This document shows, piece after piece, positions 1-12,807 of a DNA stretch of 45,449 nucleotides. The stretch is from Laetiporus sulphureus 93-53 (Eukaryota; Basidiomycota; Agaricomycetes; Polyporales; Laetiporaceae). Location: the NCBI RefSeq assembly GCF_001632365.1, contig NW_024468517.1, forward strand, positions 1 to 45,449, given 5' to 3'. A model generated the notes under the pieces. It searched no databases and had not been told where the DNA came from. It was given only the letters and a program-made list of their open reading frames with translations. Within the stretch, counting starts at the first letter, position 1; each line of letters begins with the position of its first letter. Both the position numbers and the translations under genes were made by a program.

Positions 1-1
1 C

Positions 2-373
2 ACCGAACACATCCGCGTTGTCGACAACAGGCGCTGCGAAGTCGACCTTTGTATCGACGAGACATTAGCTTTGTCCGGCTTCGACCAGCTTCCCGTGAAA
101 TCGTACCTAGGACGTGGGCTTTATCGAAGATACACACTTCCTGCGACGTCGTTCGAGACATGCCCTCCCAAAATCAACAATGATGCCCTGGTCATCGCAG
201 GTGAACATACCGGTACAGTGGCATTTGTAGTATCAGGTGGCGAGGGGACATGGTTGTTACGGCCGCCTCAAGCGAAGCTGCCTCGTTGGAGGTCTAAGAA
301 AAAGCCGCGTCCGCAGCCGGTGGAGATCACGGTGTCGTATAATGACCTGATCTATGTCTTAAAAAGACAGTAG
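2..373 (+). CDS. 3' end of an unidentified protein gene (partial)
   Basis: An open frame runs from the left edge to a TAG at 371-373, giving the last 123 residues of a protein that starts outside the window. The visible part has no motif I recognise. It is moderately basic, with a Lys/Arg-rich stretch (RSKKKPRP) about 25 residues before the end, and it finishes in a mixed hydrophobic/polar tail (ITVSYNDLIYVLKRQ). It lies tail-to-tail with the minus-strand methyltransferase gene that ends at 1296. Codon choice and the length of the frame support a real gene end; the function is unknown. Confidence 0.55.
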   Translation, partial: TEHIRVVDNRRCEVDLCIDETLALSGFDQLPVKSYLGRGLYRRYTLPATSFETCPPKINNDALVIAGEHTGTVAFVVSGGEGTWLLRPPQAKLPRWRSKKKPRPQPVEITVSYNDLIYVLKRQ

Positions 374-1295
374 TTAGTCGTCTGTACTTTGTCACGAGCG
401 CAAATAATGAGTCATAATCTGCCATCTATGCATATCCTGTGTGATAATAAGTTCCAAAGTGCCTTCTAAAAGACAAAGTATGCAAAAGTGTGGTTGCCCA
501 TCATATATCCAAAATCTGTGACATTAATTGTAGTGTGCGTAAATCCTTGTGTTAAATTCATGAAATAGACATAAGATTTGCCCTTACGATATGGTTAAGC
601 ATATTTTATAATCCCATTATCATTTACAAATGCCCAATGTGTAAAGCAATCTGCCGGTTTGACAAATAGATACCCAATTTTTATAATACTAATTCACATT
701 TTCTTTCCATTTTACATGCAGAAAAATGGCCCCATGTCTGGGGTGAGTGGCAGGCAAAGAATCTTGTTTCTTATACTTGTAGACCATGTCTGGAAGTTCT
801 TCCAACCAACAGCATCTTGACATGTTCAGCATTTCCCTACGACCGCATGTGCACGGTGAGGACCAGACCAGTAGTCATACATTTGTGTGACGAAGCTTGC
901 CGACATTGATGGAAGCGGAGGATAGCAGACATTGGCCGAGATGGCTGTCACAGCTGAAAGCGATCGTATACATATGACCTCGGAGCGACGGTGTGCAACA
1001 AGTTGATACACAGATGACCTGCGGGGAGAGATGGAGAGATGGCTGATCCTGCGAGGCGTTGCTCGATGCGCGGCTAGCTAGCAGGCGCGTGGAAAGCTGA
1101 ACATTTCACCTTCTGACACGACATCACTTCTGAGAATGAGTCGGCGCTATGCAAGCAAGCAGCCGACTCACAGATGCGAGCAATGAGCTAGAATCGGCGT
1201 AACATTTCTCGCTAGCAACAGAAATTCACAGCAGACCGCAATATGCATAGTGTACAACCAAATGGTCACTGAGAGACCCAATATTGACATCGCAC
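374..1295. other. Intergenic stretch between two convergent genes
   Basis: About 920 bases without a supportable gene. The first half, to about 720, is AT-rich and fits a 3' untranslated region and spacer. Short minus-strand frames in the second half carry no recognisable motif and are not linked to the 1296-3116 gene by plausible splice sites. Confidence 0.5.
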
Positions 1296-3116
1296 CTAGG
1301 CGTCCGGCCAAATCGCTTTGGCCGTGTCGACGACTAACTGCAGCTTGCGCACCACATGTTCTTCCGTCACAAGATTTCCCTCCGCATGCGACGCAAACCC
1401 ACACTGCGGGCTGATACAGATCCTACAATGTCATGCCGGAATAGCATAAGAAATGGTCAAATACAATCAAGACGATGGACGCACTGGTTCAGCGCCTCTT
1501 CCTTGGAGCGCTTCTGATCCCCGTTGGCGATCACCTCCGCTGCTTCGTGCACTCGCTTGATCAGGCCTTCTTTGTCCTCCATCTTGGGGAACTTGCTGGA
1601 GACAATACCCAAGACGACGGACTTGTTTCGCGGGAGCCAACGGAGTGGCTCAAAGGTTCCTGCACGTTCGGTCTCATACTCCAACTGCACATATCAACCA
1701 TCAATATCTCTTTTCTGTCCCAGGATGGAGGCAAATACGGGTGCGCACATAGTAGGTATCAGCAGGAATCTCCTGGAAGAGCTTGATGGCGATGCGGTCA
1801 TATCCACCCTCACTGAAGTGGCGTCCGTCCTATGAACACAATGTATATCTAACTCTTGTATGCTATGCTGCACGTGCCAACACACACCTTGAAATTCCCT
1901 CGACACAGATGTATACCGACGGTCATGTCCGCGGGCCGTCCTCTCAGCAAGTCCTGGTATACACGGCAGTACAGGTTGAGCAGAGCTTCGTGATCAACGC
2001 CCTGCTCTTCCATGCCCTTGAGCATCTTCACGTCACAGAAAAAGGCGAGGAGCGGGTCGTCGAACTGGATATTTCCTGTAGAGTAGAATATGCGGTGAAT
2101 AGCGACAAGACACTGAGCAGAACGCATACGCACTGCACCCTGCGGCATAAAGGTCCTTGATTTCTTCACGATACGCTTGTATGATGTCCGCAAAGTATTC
2201 CTCTGTCCAACATGGAGAGAAGTTACATTGACGTCCACATCGTCTGAGGTTGACCACCCACCGTCATTCTTGTAAACAGATTTGGGGTACGCGTATGGCC
2301 CGTGGCGCAAGTGGAACCATTCCGGAGCACACATAGTAATTTTGATGTGGCCATGCTCCTATGGATGCCAAAGTAATCATCTCGCCATCTGCGTGACGTG
2401 CTCATGCTCAGAAACGCACCTCCAGCTTCGTGAGCTGCTTTAGCGCCTCATATTGGTCAACATAGAAAGGTTTGATACGCTTCAACTTGGACTAGATAAA
2501 AGTATTTTGGGATCAGGATAACGCGTAAAAAGAAGCCGCAGTCATCTGACCTCGCACAGATAAGACGCGGCAGCCTTGAAGCTATGTTGCTTGAAAGCGT
2601 CTACATCAGGCACGTAATCCTGATCATCACAACTTTCAGATATTGTATTATAAATGCTCACAGCCCGACTTACCATAAACCACTCAATTGGTACTTTTAG
2701 GCAACACGCAATTGATCAGTCTTGGTCATTGAAGCTGTAAGTCGATGGATCGGACGAACCGACTGGAATGTATTTCATTCCCTCAAGGTTGTCGAACACA
2801 CCATCATAGAACATGTGTCTATAACGCGTGTCGTCAATCAACATGTTACAATGAAGTATTGTTCAAAACGGTGGACGTACCTCCTGAATTCGCCATCCGT
2901 GATCGCCTTGATCCCAACGTCTCCCTGCATCTTGATGATGCTCCTTATGGCTTCATCTTCAACCACTCGCAGTTCCTCCTGAGTGCATTTCCCCTCGTCC
3001 AACTCCTTTCGTTTCTGGAGGAGAGCAACAGGCCGCTTGAGCGAACCAATGTGATCCGCGCGGAATGGTGGGTTGAGTCGGGGACTTGCAGTAAACATCG
3101 AGATTTGCTCAGTCAA
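1296..3116 (-). CDS. Cobalamin-independent methionine synthase C-terminal-domain family methyltransferase
   Basis: Eleven exons on the minus strand (3116-2881, 2818-2760, 2693-2674, 2619-2551, 2491-2420, 2358-2262, 2202-2134, 2075-1888, 1829-1749, 1684-1485, 1422-1296) sum to 1218 nt and encode about 405 residues with no internal stop. Family signatures appear in order: PPFRADHIGSLKRP near the N-terminus, ITDGEFRR, HMFYDGVFDNLEGM, ITMCAPEWFHLRHGPYAYP, IQFDDPLLAFFCD, HLCRGNF (the His-x-Cys zinc ligands), YYLEYETERAGTFEPLR, and ISPQCGFAS near the C-terminus (last zinc Cys). This is the short single-domain MetE/YxjG-like class, not the full roughly 765-residue MetE. The known chemistry of the fold is zinc-activated thiol methylation; the true methyl donor and acceptor of these fungal short forms are not visible here. 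No targeting signal is seen, so it is probably cytosolic. All metal-binding motifs are present and the gene looks functional. Confidence 0.9.
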
Positions 3117-6100
3117 GCAAGTAGCTTCAACGATAAAGGGCAGCGGATGTTGCGGCTGAAGAATGCAATCGCGGTTTTTATCGAGGGAGGCACATGGGAG
3201 GATGGATTATCCTATAGCATGCTATAGTCTTGTGGCAGCCCCGGTGACCAATAGCACGGTGTGATATGACCATCTGCCACTACTAGCGGCTTCAGCGAAG
3301 CAAGACCGCTGTTTATGAGCATGGAAGAGAACGCACGCTCAGCCGGCATCAGGAAAACTCAATTACAGCTTAGGACACTTTGATCCGCTTGCCGTCGCCA
3401 AAAAAGACAGTAAGTTCGAGAAAGTCTCAGGGCCTTCCTGTTTTGAACTTTTTTTCTGGGTCGGAAGCTTCTTATTGTGCACTTATTGGTCAGACGAGGA
3501 TATCCGGAGCGTTCCTGCGGAGGATGAAGGAATTGTCTCGTCTGCCCACGGGAGACTATGCACAAGCCAATACCAGCAAGAACAAGTCAAAAAGGAGGTT
3601 CTCGAGTCACAAGTCGATTTGAGTTTTTCCTGATGAGAAGTCATGCAACGGCCGCGAAGGACGCGAACAGTGGCGCGTCCCAGACTCCCAGGACGCTGCC
3701 AGTCTTGAACGTTTGAACTCTCGCGTTATCTGAGGGTGATCATCATCACGAGTCGGTCCACCGTTCAAATGTTCAAATGCTCACATGCGCATCTCATTGT
3801 CCTCTTTTGCATGAAAATTCGTTGAGATTTCCGCCATCCACTAACCGGACCTTATGAGGCACGACGAGTTCACTGTCGTCTTCGCTGACAAGGATACAAA
3901 AACTGGTCACCCAGCAATGAGAACGTTAGAGGTCATGGAACCTCGTAAGGGTTCATTCGAGTCGCGGAGAACAACGCATCAGGAACGTAAGTGAGTTGTT
4001 CAGCTTGCTTCTATGTGTACTCCAACGAGCCGCTGCAGCAGCCCCGCGTAAGTTCTCGTAGATGATTCTATGTGAGAGACTGATTCTCAGGACAAGCCAA
4101 ATGCCACACCGGGGTGTTCAACAGATCCAGGTACTACGAATTTGAAAATGAGATCCACAGCCATCGTGAGTACCCAGGTCTCTGTTCACATTGACATTGG
4201 TACCAAGAACATGCACTGATTTTGAGTTGATCGTTGGACAATGTGAATTGCTTTCCGACACCTGTATTGTTACTATCGATCGTGACCATCGTTGAGTTCA
4301 AGGTGCAAAATCAGGCTAGCGGTGCACTGTGCAAACCTGCCAGGCCACCGCATGGCTGCACGACGATCTATACTATGAATGAATTCGACAGTCTGTCCTC
4401 GTTGGTACCGTAGTCTGTATTATTGTCAGTGTCCACCGAACCGGTTTCTTCACAGTCAAAGTTTCGATAGATATCATGGAACCACTGGCTTGTCAAGCAT
4501 TGATCATGATCTGACCTCGGTCAGCACTGATAGCACGTGCCCTGAAACACGGCTCGACGAATCTATAGGGGTTCCTATTTGCCTAACCTTGGAATATATA
4601 GGCAACAATCTGCGACGTAAGAAGCCAAGATACCTCTGCAGCAGTACTTCTCAGCGCATCTCATATGTCACGATGTTGCAGAAAAACTCACGAACGGCAT
4701 GGGTTTTTGCAGCTCATTATTTCGGGAGCAGTATAGAACGTGCATGTCCGTTGCAGTTGAGCACTCTGGCATTTATTTGCATATATCGTGACCAACTCAT
4801 CTCCTGTGTCGAATAGAGTGGTTGTAAAGTCGTGCAAATGCCCCGAACCAATTGTTTGTCACCGTCCCCCCAAATGACTGTATCCGATGCTGCGGCCGAA
4901 ACGAGCGAGCCACTGCGAAGGACGTAAGCATCAATAAAATGTCTGGATATGCGAATGCGTCCGTGCTTTAGTGCCACAATTTTCAGCGAGCCCACCGCAC
5001 TTCCGGGTGATCACCCTGTTCTGCTTGTTGTTTTAGACGAAAGTAATAGCGCCGAGTGCTTTCCCACCAATGCCACATTCACTCCAGAGGTCGAGGACTG
5101 GAGTGAAGACGCATGAGGTCATCAGGACAGCAGCGTGTCAAGGAGCGCTCCCTGAGCGACAAGAAGAACCGACAATAGCCTGATGAATTGCATTGGTGCG
5201 ACGACGCCATTTCGCGGGCAAGTCGGTATTGGTAGCGCCTCGTCTTTACTGGAGCTTCTATATAAATCCATAGCCCAGCGCTTTTCGCCCCTGCCAGTCA
5301 AGCAGCGGGCAGCGAGTAGCCAAACAGTTGACCCTGCATATGCGTGATCTCGAGCCGACGAAGCTGCGGCCCAGTGCGTTCATCAGTGGCTCTAAATAGG
5401 TCCCTATACAGCGTAGCGAATTGCGCTCTTTGCGATGACTTGCCTCCGTAATTCCGGGCATCGGACGCAGTATGACGCGATTATTGGCTTTGCATCAGCA
5501 GTCATTCCGAGCGTCGGCGACCACATACTTTGACACATTCTAGCCTTGGACGAGCGCATCACTCCTCGGAGCTCTGAGGCCTACGCATGGTAAAGTTCTG
5601 TCATTCGAGAATCCAGCGCATTCGTTCCTTCTAATTTCCAAAGCAAGGAGCTATGCTGCAATTAGAACACACCGGCATCACTGAACTGCGGAATGCTCAT
5701 TGCGCAAGGTGCGCATTAGAATGTCGTGAGTGCACGTCTGCTACGTCGACCACACTCGACGGGATCTAGTAGTTGATTCCACGCGACTGACACCATGGAA
5801 ATGATCTTTGTCTATCAATAAACACTGCAGTCAACGAAAGCGGGAAGCCTGGCATAAATACGCACGCTTGTGATTGAACTGTTAGACTTCAATCTGAGAT
5901 TAGAGCAAACGTCTCGCTTGATTTGGAGGCAAGACCTAGCATCTGAGTTTGCACCTTGAGACCACATACGTAAGAAGAGCCTTTGTCGCCCGAATAATGT
6001 CACAACCGAAACAACGACCATCACGCTGTCTACAGGCGGCCGAGATACTTCAGCCCTTGCGCAGTGTCAGCTAAATTTCCAGTTGTAACCACGGTATCTT

Positions 6101-6736
6101 CCAGGCATCCGAGGTCATACACATAGCAGCATCAAAGCACAGGTCACTTGCGGCTTAAAAGCCGTTGTAAACCCGCTTGGCGTCCCCACGAGCATCGGAC
6201 GGCGGGCGTGCATCGTGAGTACGATCAAAGATCCAGTACGGCTGGCGATAGACGTCGTTCGCGATTATGACGGCGAGATTAGCACCCCCACCATCCCGGT
6301 ACGTCAAGATGCTGAACAGATACCGTCACAGGCATCCGGGTGAGCAAGTAGGTAGGATCGATGCGGCAGTGGATCAGCAGTAGTTTCAAGAGTGCCAACG
6401 TCGAGTTTTAACGGGTGCCAGTAAGCGCGAACCTGTGGAATGGAAATGCACTGGATCAATCGCAAATGCTTGATGCGGTGGAGGAAGCGTTTGAGTAAGG
6501 ATGGCGAAACGAGGCGTAATAGACGCTCGAGGTCGCGAGTCGCGTGGAGGCGCAGCGCAGCACGGGAGCATCCGAGCCACCTCTCTCTGCCTCCCGATTC
6601 CATTCCATCTCCTCCAATCTGCCATCTTCCGTTTCTAACCTGCCAACTCTCCGAAACGCCATCCCAGCAGCCCTACGTCGGTTCGCCATAAAATGGCGAA
6701 ACCTTTGAGTCCAACAATCCCGGATCGTACGTCCGC
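3117..6736. other. 3.6-kb region with no convincing gene
   Basis: No frame here shows a recognised family. The only structured part is about 3850-4470 on the plus strand: a 45-codon frame starting ATGAGGCACGACGAG, followed by GTAAGT/GTAAGTTC donor-like and CTGCAG/TTCTCAG acceptor-like sites that would join a few small exons. Past about 4200 the frame cannot be continued convincingly. Short frames at 4379-4816 and 6304-6625 look like chance or antisense openings. The last 100 bases before 6737 should hold the DUG2 promoter and 5' leader. Confidence 0.4.
3853..4172 (+). pseudogene. Possible fragment of a small intron-rich gene
   Basis: An ATG at about 3853 opens a 45-codon frame (begins MRHDEFTVVFADKDTKTG) that runs into a GTAAGTGAG donor. 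Two further short stretches bounded by CTGCAG, GTAAGTTC and TTCTCAG keep the frame through HTGVFNRSRYYEFENEIHSH. After a GTGAGTACC donor at about 4173 no continuation was found that keeps the frame. There is no signal peptide and no motif I recognise. It may be a small orphan gene, a decayed gene or chance; the evidence is only the phased splice-like signals. Confidence 0.2.
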
Positions 6737-9700
6737 ATGTGTCTCGTCATGTCCGCAGAGCTCAACGGCGAATGCGACGAAGCAGCATCTCTCAGCAGGC
6801 CGTTCGACAACGTTGGCGGACCCCCCAAGCTCTTTCATACACTCCGCCAGGAACAGAACTCTGTCCTCAGTCTGGCCGCCGACGCGAGTCACGTCTACAG
6901 CGGCAGCCCCACCGGAGATATCTCCGTCAGTCTCGCCCCGCCAATCACGCTATCGATGTTCGATACTGAATGATCGGATCTGTGCATGCGCAGGTATGGG
7001 ACAAGCACACGCTCAAACTGAAGACCTCGCTCAGAGGACATACTGGCAGTGTCCTCGCCCTCGAGTACGCCCCTGACAAGGAGTGGCTCTTTAGCGCATC
7101 TGGTGAGCATTGCGCGACTGTCACCCTCTCGCTGGTCATGCTGAAGACACTACACAGGCGACAGCACAATACGTGTATGTCGTAGTTGTATACTGCGCAA
7201 TAAACTCTCACCTCTCCTTCACCTCAGATTTGGAGCACGCGGTCTCTCTGTCCACTCTATATTCTCAATCCGCACGGCGAAACTGATGCAGGCGACCTCT
7301 TCTCGCTCGCCTGGTCTCCTGCGCTTCGGACACTCTACATCGGGTGCCAAGACACGTCTCTGCAGTGGTTCACCTTTCCCGTATCGCCATTCCCCTCTTC
7401 AAGTTCGTTTGCCTCCGGATCGACGTTCCTCGACTCGCCCGACGCCAGCGGGCGCTCCACACCAACACGTCGCGTGCACAAGTTCTTTGACAGCTACCCG
7501 CAATACCAGCGCCGCCCCGCGGATCTATTCGCACGCAATCCGACGTGCTTGGGCTGCTCGAGTGGCTCGCCTCCTCCGACACCTCCGTTGACGTCATCCT
7601 CCCTACCGAGCACATCCGGCTCGCCTTCGAGCTCAACGCAAGCGCTGCAGCGTCCCTTGATCATGCTGCAGGTACCACCAGCAAATGTGATCTACTCCGC
7701 CCACTACGGATATATCTACTGCATGGCGCTGGTCCCGAGCTCGCGTGAAGCTTCGGACGATCCGCCCTTCGGAGCGGAGGCAGATGGCGAGATGCGCGAT
7801 CTACAGCTCGTCACCGGAAGTGGCGATGAGACTGTGAAGGTGCGTGTGCACTGAGCTTAAAGTGCTGCGCTTCTGGCTAAATCTCGGCGCTTCGGTTTGA
7901 TGACATAACGATAGCTGTGGCAATTGGCTCCTGGGAACCCAACACCGATTCTCCTGCACACGTTCGAGTGTTGCACAGGTGCAGTGCTCGCGGTCGCAGT
8001 GCGCGGTGAGACGGTCTTCGCTGGTTGCCAAGATGGGCATGTCAAGGTCTGGGACCTTGAGACTCGAACTCTTGTTCGCATTCTCATCGTGGTTGAGGTA
8101 AAACTACATCAATGTGAATCGCATGCATGGTTCTGACTCGTCATCCTAGAATGTGGACATCCTTTCCTTGTCACTACTCCATTCAGACTTATATGTATGC
8201 TCTGCCAACGGAGAAGTACAGGTGCGCCTTGTTTAGCGTGGGATATGTACAGCGGTTGACGTGGCGGGTCTTACGGTCTTGGTAGCGCTGGTCCTCCCAG
8301 TTTGATTGCACTGCATCCTGGAAAGCCCACGAAGGAATCGTCCTCTCCTCAATTGTAACCAGCATTCCATCTTCCCCATCTGCCGATGCCGACCTGCGCG
8401 AATCGGACACGACAGCATGCTCTTCCCCGGCCGTGTTCGCTTTGGTGACAGGCGCGAACGATGATAACATCAAAGTGCGTCTTGAGAGCACGCTGTTGAC
8501 GTTGCAATATCCAACAATGATTGTCAGATCTGGGAGGTCGAGCCACCGAAATTGAAGCTGCTTAGTCCATTGTCCTTGACATTTGATATCGATCTCGGCG
8601 ACGCAAGCAATGGTGGGTTTCTTGACATTTGTCTCCTTTCCTCAAGAAGCTGATCGTCTATACGGCAGAAACAATGGTGTATGCCTTATCTAAACTCGTC
8701 TCGATCCCGAGCGTCAGCAATTCCCTTGCGCATCGGGAGGATTGCCGGCAAGCGGCGATCTGGTTGCGCAAATGCTTCACTCAGCTCGGAGCTGTGTCTT
8801 CATTGGTGTGTTCCTGCCGTGTCAAGGTTCTCATGATGCTCACCAATCATGAAACGACAGTTACCGACTGGTGACAGCACAAATCCCCTTGTCTTCGCCA
8901 CCTTCCAAGGGACGCAAACGAAGCGCAAGCGTCCGCGAATCCTCTTTTACGGGTTTGTCTAATTCCATACGCGGGGAGACGATCGCCGCTGATATGCGTC
9001 CTGCATCAGGCACTACGATGTTATCGCCGCTTCTCACCGAGGATGGCAGTCTGATCCCTTTACGTTGACTGGACGCAATGGCTATCTGTATGGCCGTGGC
9101 GCAACTGATAACAAGGGCCCCGTCGTGGCTGTGGCGTGCGCGGCCGCAGAATTGCTCCGTCGACGTGCGCTTGATCTTGATCTGGTGCTCTTGATCGAGG
9201 GTGAGGAGGAAGCGGGGAGCGGAGGATTCGCTGAGACGGTACGGAAGAACAAGGTTCGTAGCTCGATAGCATGCTCTGTGGCAGTGTTGGCTGACGCTTA
9301 ACGGGAACAACTTCGTGTGATAGGATGCAATCGGGCCGATCGATGCTATTCTTGTGAGGTATGTTACGTTGCACTCCCGCGCACTGCGGATCCTCGCTCA
9401 TATAGGAATTTGTGGACCAGCAATTCGACGTGGATTGCGGAGGACACGCCTTGCATCACGTATGGATTACGCGGGGTGGTGCATTGTCACGTCGAGGTGA
9501 GGAGCTCGCTTGCCTCGGCTCTTCATCGGGCTTATGGTGGGTTTTCAGATTTCCTGCAAAGGACCCGATCGGCATTCTGGCGTGGATGGAGGAGCTACGG
9601 TAGAACCTATGCTGGACATGTAAGTGCTCGGTAGGTCTAGCGAGATGCTGAAATAGCTGATCTGTCCTGTCTTGTAGGCTCAAGCTCCTCGGCACCCTCA

Positions 9701-10663
9701 TCGATGGGCAAAATCGCGTGACAATACCCGGATTCTGTGAGTATGCCTGAGATTCGTTTGAATCGCAAGGCTGAATAATTATGTTCTTCCTCAGATGACA
9801 GTGTGCACCCGATAACGAGAGAGGAGGAGCATTTATACTCGGTGCTTTCAGGGATCACGCATACGCCAGCATCCTCACTTGCTGCACGTTGGCGCGAACC
9901 GTCTTTAACAGTGCACAATGTCGAGGTATCTGGTCCACGGAGTATGTCATCTTATGGGAGAAATTGGGACATACTGCTTACTTGTCTCCATCGCAGACTC
10001 GACAGTCATACCTGCGACAGTGAAAGCTCATGTCTCCCTGCGCATCGTGCCGGACCAGGATCTGAACACTGTCGCGAACGCCTTGTGTGAACATCTTCAG
10101 TGGTCCTTTGAGAAGATGCACTCGCCAAACAAGCTGAAGGTACCGTTCGCGGTCTTCGCTCGTTGTGATCAACATCTGACTTCGCTGGTCCTGCAGGTCC
10201 GCATAGACCGAACCGCGGACTGGTGGCTCGGGAACCTGGATGATCCGTGGTTCCACGCACTTGAGGACGCAGTGCGAGACGAGTGGGGGCAGGAGCCTCT
10301 GCGGATACGAGAGGGCGGGGTGAGCCGTTAGATCTTGAGTACACGTGCATGTCAGGATGCTAAGTATTTTCGCAGTCCATACCGTCCCTTCCGTATCTAG
10401 AGAAAGAGTTCTCCTGCCATGCGCTCCACCTGCCAATGGGCCAGAGCTCGGTAAGCCCATCAGGGTGTTTGTTCTGTATGAGACGGTGCATGCTCATACG
10501 CCCTTCACTATAGGACCAGGCCCATTTGCCGAACGAGCGAATATCCCTGTCGAATCTGCGCCGCGGCAAGCTGGTCGTGGAGCGCTTTCTACAGAACGTG
10601 GCAAAGCTAGAACCGTCGCATCCTAGTGTTGGGAGTCCCGAGAATCTGGACGGCTCTCCATAG
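6737..10663 (+). CDS. DUG2: Dug2-type protein: WD40 repeats fused to an M20 metallopeptidase
   Basis: Twenty exons (6737-6925, 6994-7102, 7158-7174, 7228-7839, 7915-8097, 8150-8221, 8286-8474, 8528-8612, 8669-8805, 8861-8952, 9010-9253, 9324-9358, 9421-9496, 9549-9619, 9678-9736, 9795-9941, 9997-10139, 10197-10319, 10376-10450, 10514-10663) total 2808 nt, about 935 residues. The N-terminal half has WD40 blades (LRGHTGSVLALEYAPD, DGHVKVWDLETRTL, NDDNIKIWEVE). The C-terminal half is an M20 peptidase: GHYDV (His ligand), GRGATDNKGPV (bridging Asp), EGEEEAGS (catalytic and metal-binding Glu), HSGVDGG, and a late AHLPNERI carrying the last His. In yeast, Dug2 joins the Dug3 amidotransferase-like subunit and Dug1 to degrade glutathione in the cytosol without gamma-glutamyl transpeptidase; the same role is inferred here. 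An in-frame TAA at 6689-6691 favours the ATG at 6737 (or 6749). Exon 3 is only 17 nt. Confidence 0.9.
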
Positions 10664-11223
10664 CCTTCAGACTGTCAGACGTATCGTGCAATACGATATG
10701 ACGTATAAGCCCTTTCTTCTTCCACTCTCTTTCGCTGCTATCGGTACGTTCCAGTCGTTTGCTCTACAGCATTGCTCATGATACCAGAATGTAACATCTC
10801 TCATCATATCTTGTTGTCTCGCATCTCATCTTTCATCACGGACTCTCGGATTCCTTGTAGATCTGTGTATTGTAAATTAGAATGAAATAACAGTGTTTTT
10901 GTGGATTGTATGGCTCTGCTCGTGGGATCACTGCGTCTGAGCGTGTAGCCACACGCGTGTCTATTCGACGCCACTAACGCGTCACGGTTGTAGATCAGGT
11001 GACCACGCTTCGCCGCAGATGCGGCCGCTTTGAGCCGTCCAAGCTCCTTGGCATCTGGTACTACATGCTAAGCCATATGGCGCGGAAGTATATCTGAACA
11101 GGGAGTGAAACTCTTGTAGATCTAGCGGTCAGCCTCTGACGGTACGTTTCGGAGCGGGTCACGCGTTCTGACTTTCCCTCCTGAAAATAGTAGCTTAGTG
11201 CACGCACCCTGTTGTTGAACGAA
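10664..11223. other. Spacer between the DUG2 and FIST-type genes
   Basis: About 560 bases with no gene. The first 250 are AT-rich and probably hold the DUG2 3' end. The remainder should contain the promoter of the gene starting at 11224. No clear TATA box or repeat stands out. Confidence 0.5.
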
Positions 11224-12807
11224 ATGGCCCTCCACATGAGCACGATTCTCTCAAAAAGCTCTTCGGAGATCCTCTCACATCTCTCCCGCATCCGCTCGTC
11301 TTTCTCCTCCCAGATCACGTTCTTCGCGCTCTCGGTTTCCTCTTCTCACGATGCGTCAGAGGTCTCTTCCCTGGTATCGCACTTGACTTCGCTCACGGAG
11401 CAGTCTGTTGGATGTCTCTCATCTCAGTTAGACAATGGAATGCTGTCAAGGGAAGGCGCATTCAGTTGCTCTGTGGCGGTATTCGACAAGAGCAGTGCTA
11501 CCCCTTTTCGGAGTACTGTCCCCGGCAGGCAGGCCGCACAGGTCGGACGATGGCATTCGAACAGGAGAAGCGACGATAATGGACGCGCGGATGCTCCCAG
11601 TCACAGGAATGGCCTTCACTGGGACGATGTCTGGGCCAAGAATAGCCGTGAATATGCTCTTCCGCCCGAGATTCAGTCTTTGCAGTGAGCACAACCTGTT
11701 TTGAGCATATGACCCCGTGCAGATTATCATGAAAAGACGCGATGATCTAGACACTGTAATTTACTTGTCCGATGGGTCCCCGGAAGGTCTGTCAAACGCG
11801 CTTCATACTTTACCGGTCGCGACCAGCATCGGTAAGCCGCTATTCCAATCTTCAGTCAAACATGTCGCATTTACTCGTCTCGACAAGATAGGTATGATTG
11901 GCGCATCGACCCCGTTCATCACCGGAAGACCGTACACACTGTTCCGGGGAAACTCCATCTACTCTTCTGGTGCTGTCGGACTGTGCTTGTCATCCCCGTC
12001 ACCATCGCGTTCCCATCTTGCCTTCCCCGGACTGCAAGCGCTGACACCGCCTATGATTGTGACAGAGTGAGCTGGCGTGTCGGCTTCCTTCTCGAGTGGC
12101 TTTCTGAAACGGCCTCGTCAGATCTGAGGGGAACCTCATACATTCCCTGGATAACACTAATCCGACCCGGTTGCTTCTCGCAGCAATTGAGCGCGCTCAA
12201 AATGGGCTTGAAGAACAAGAAGCAAGCACTAAGGCCGAGTGGATCTCTAAGGAGGACCAGTTCTATGTAGCCACGTTGTCAGCTTTGAGCAATGAGGTGC
12301 GCTCACGTATAGCTCGACTCTGATCCAGCAGCGCTGACGTCGCCATGCAGCCGCAACAGATCTGTCGAATCACCTCTGGCGACCCATCTCGAGGAACACT
12401 GGCATTGGAGGGAGATTTTGCGCCTTCCAAGGGAGCTCCCGTGCGGGTTCGTATGCGAGCTCATCTCATTCAGCGAATACAAAATTGACGTAGTGTATTT
12501 CAAGGTTTATCAGCAACTTGCGAACACCCACTCTAGTCTTCTCTCACAAGATGCCTCAACGCAGGGCGAATCTGCGATATCACGGACTCGGTTCACGCTG
12601 AGCCTCGCCGTCTCGCCACCCGAGGCCGCAAATATGTCGCCATCTGTCACAAGTGACGATACAACTATTGTTCTTGAGGACACATTTCTGGCCGCGACAG
12701 AGAATGGCTTGCTGATTGATCGTTATAAATGGCAGCTTGGGACTTTCCGAGAGCGTCCATGGCTCTGCAGGGTGCCAGGTGCAGTAATGAACATGTGCTG
12801 GGGCTGA
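11224..12807 (+). CDS. FIST C-terminal-domain-like protein
   Basis: Six exons (11224-11684, 11737-11831, 11892-12066, 12122-12296, 12351-12446, 12505-12807) total 1305 nt, about 434 residues, uninterrupted. The protein starts MALHMSTILSKSSSEILSHL and contains stretches I associate with fungal FIST proteins: ATPFRSTVPGRQAAQVGRWH, TVIYLSDGSPEGLSNAL, GASTPFITGRPYTLF, LTPPMIVTES, ITSGDPSRGTLALEG. FIST domains occur in prokaryotic and eukaryotic signalling proteins and are thought to bind small ligands such as amino acids; nothing in the sequence fixes a ligand. No transmembrane segment or signal peptide is evident. The last two exons and part of the fourth are duplicated as a broken copy at 16280-16841. 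Family assignment is from memory of related fungal sequences, not from a search. Confidence 0.7.

Noticed and set aside
1168..1404. Minus-strand frame overlapping the 3' end of the methyltransferase gene
   Set aside because: It is a different frame of the last exon; the correct frame gives ICISPQCGFAS and ends at 1296.
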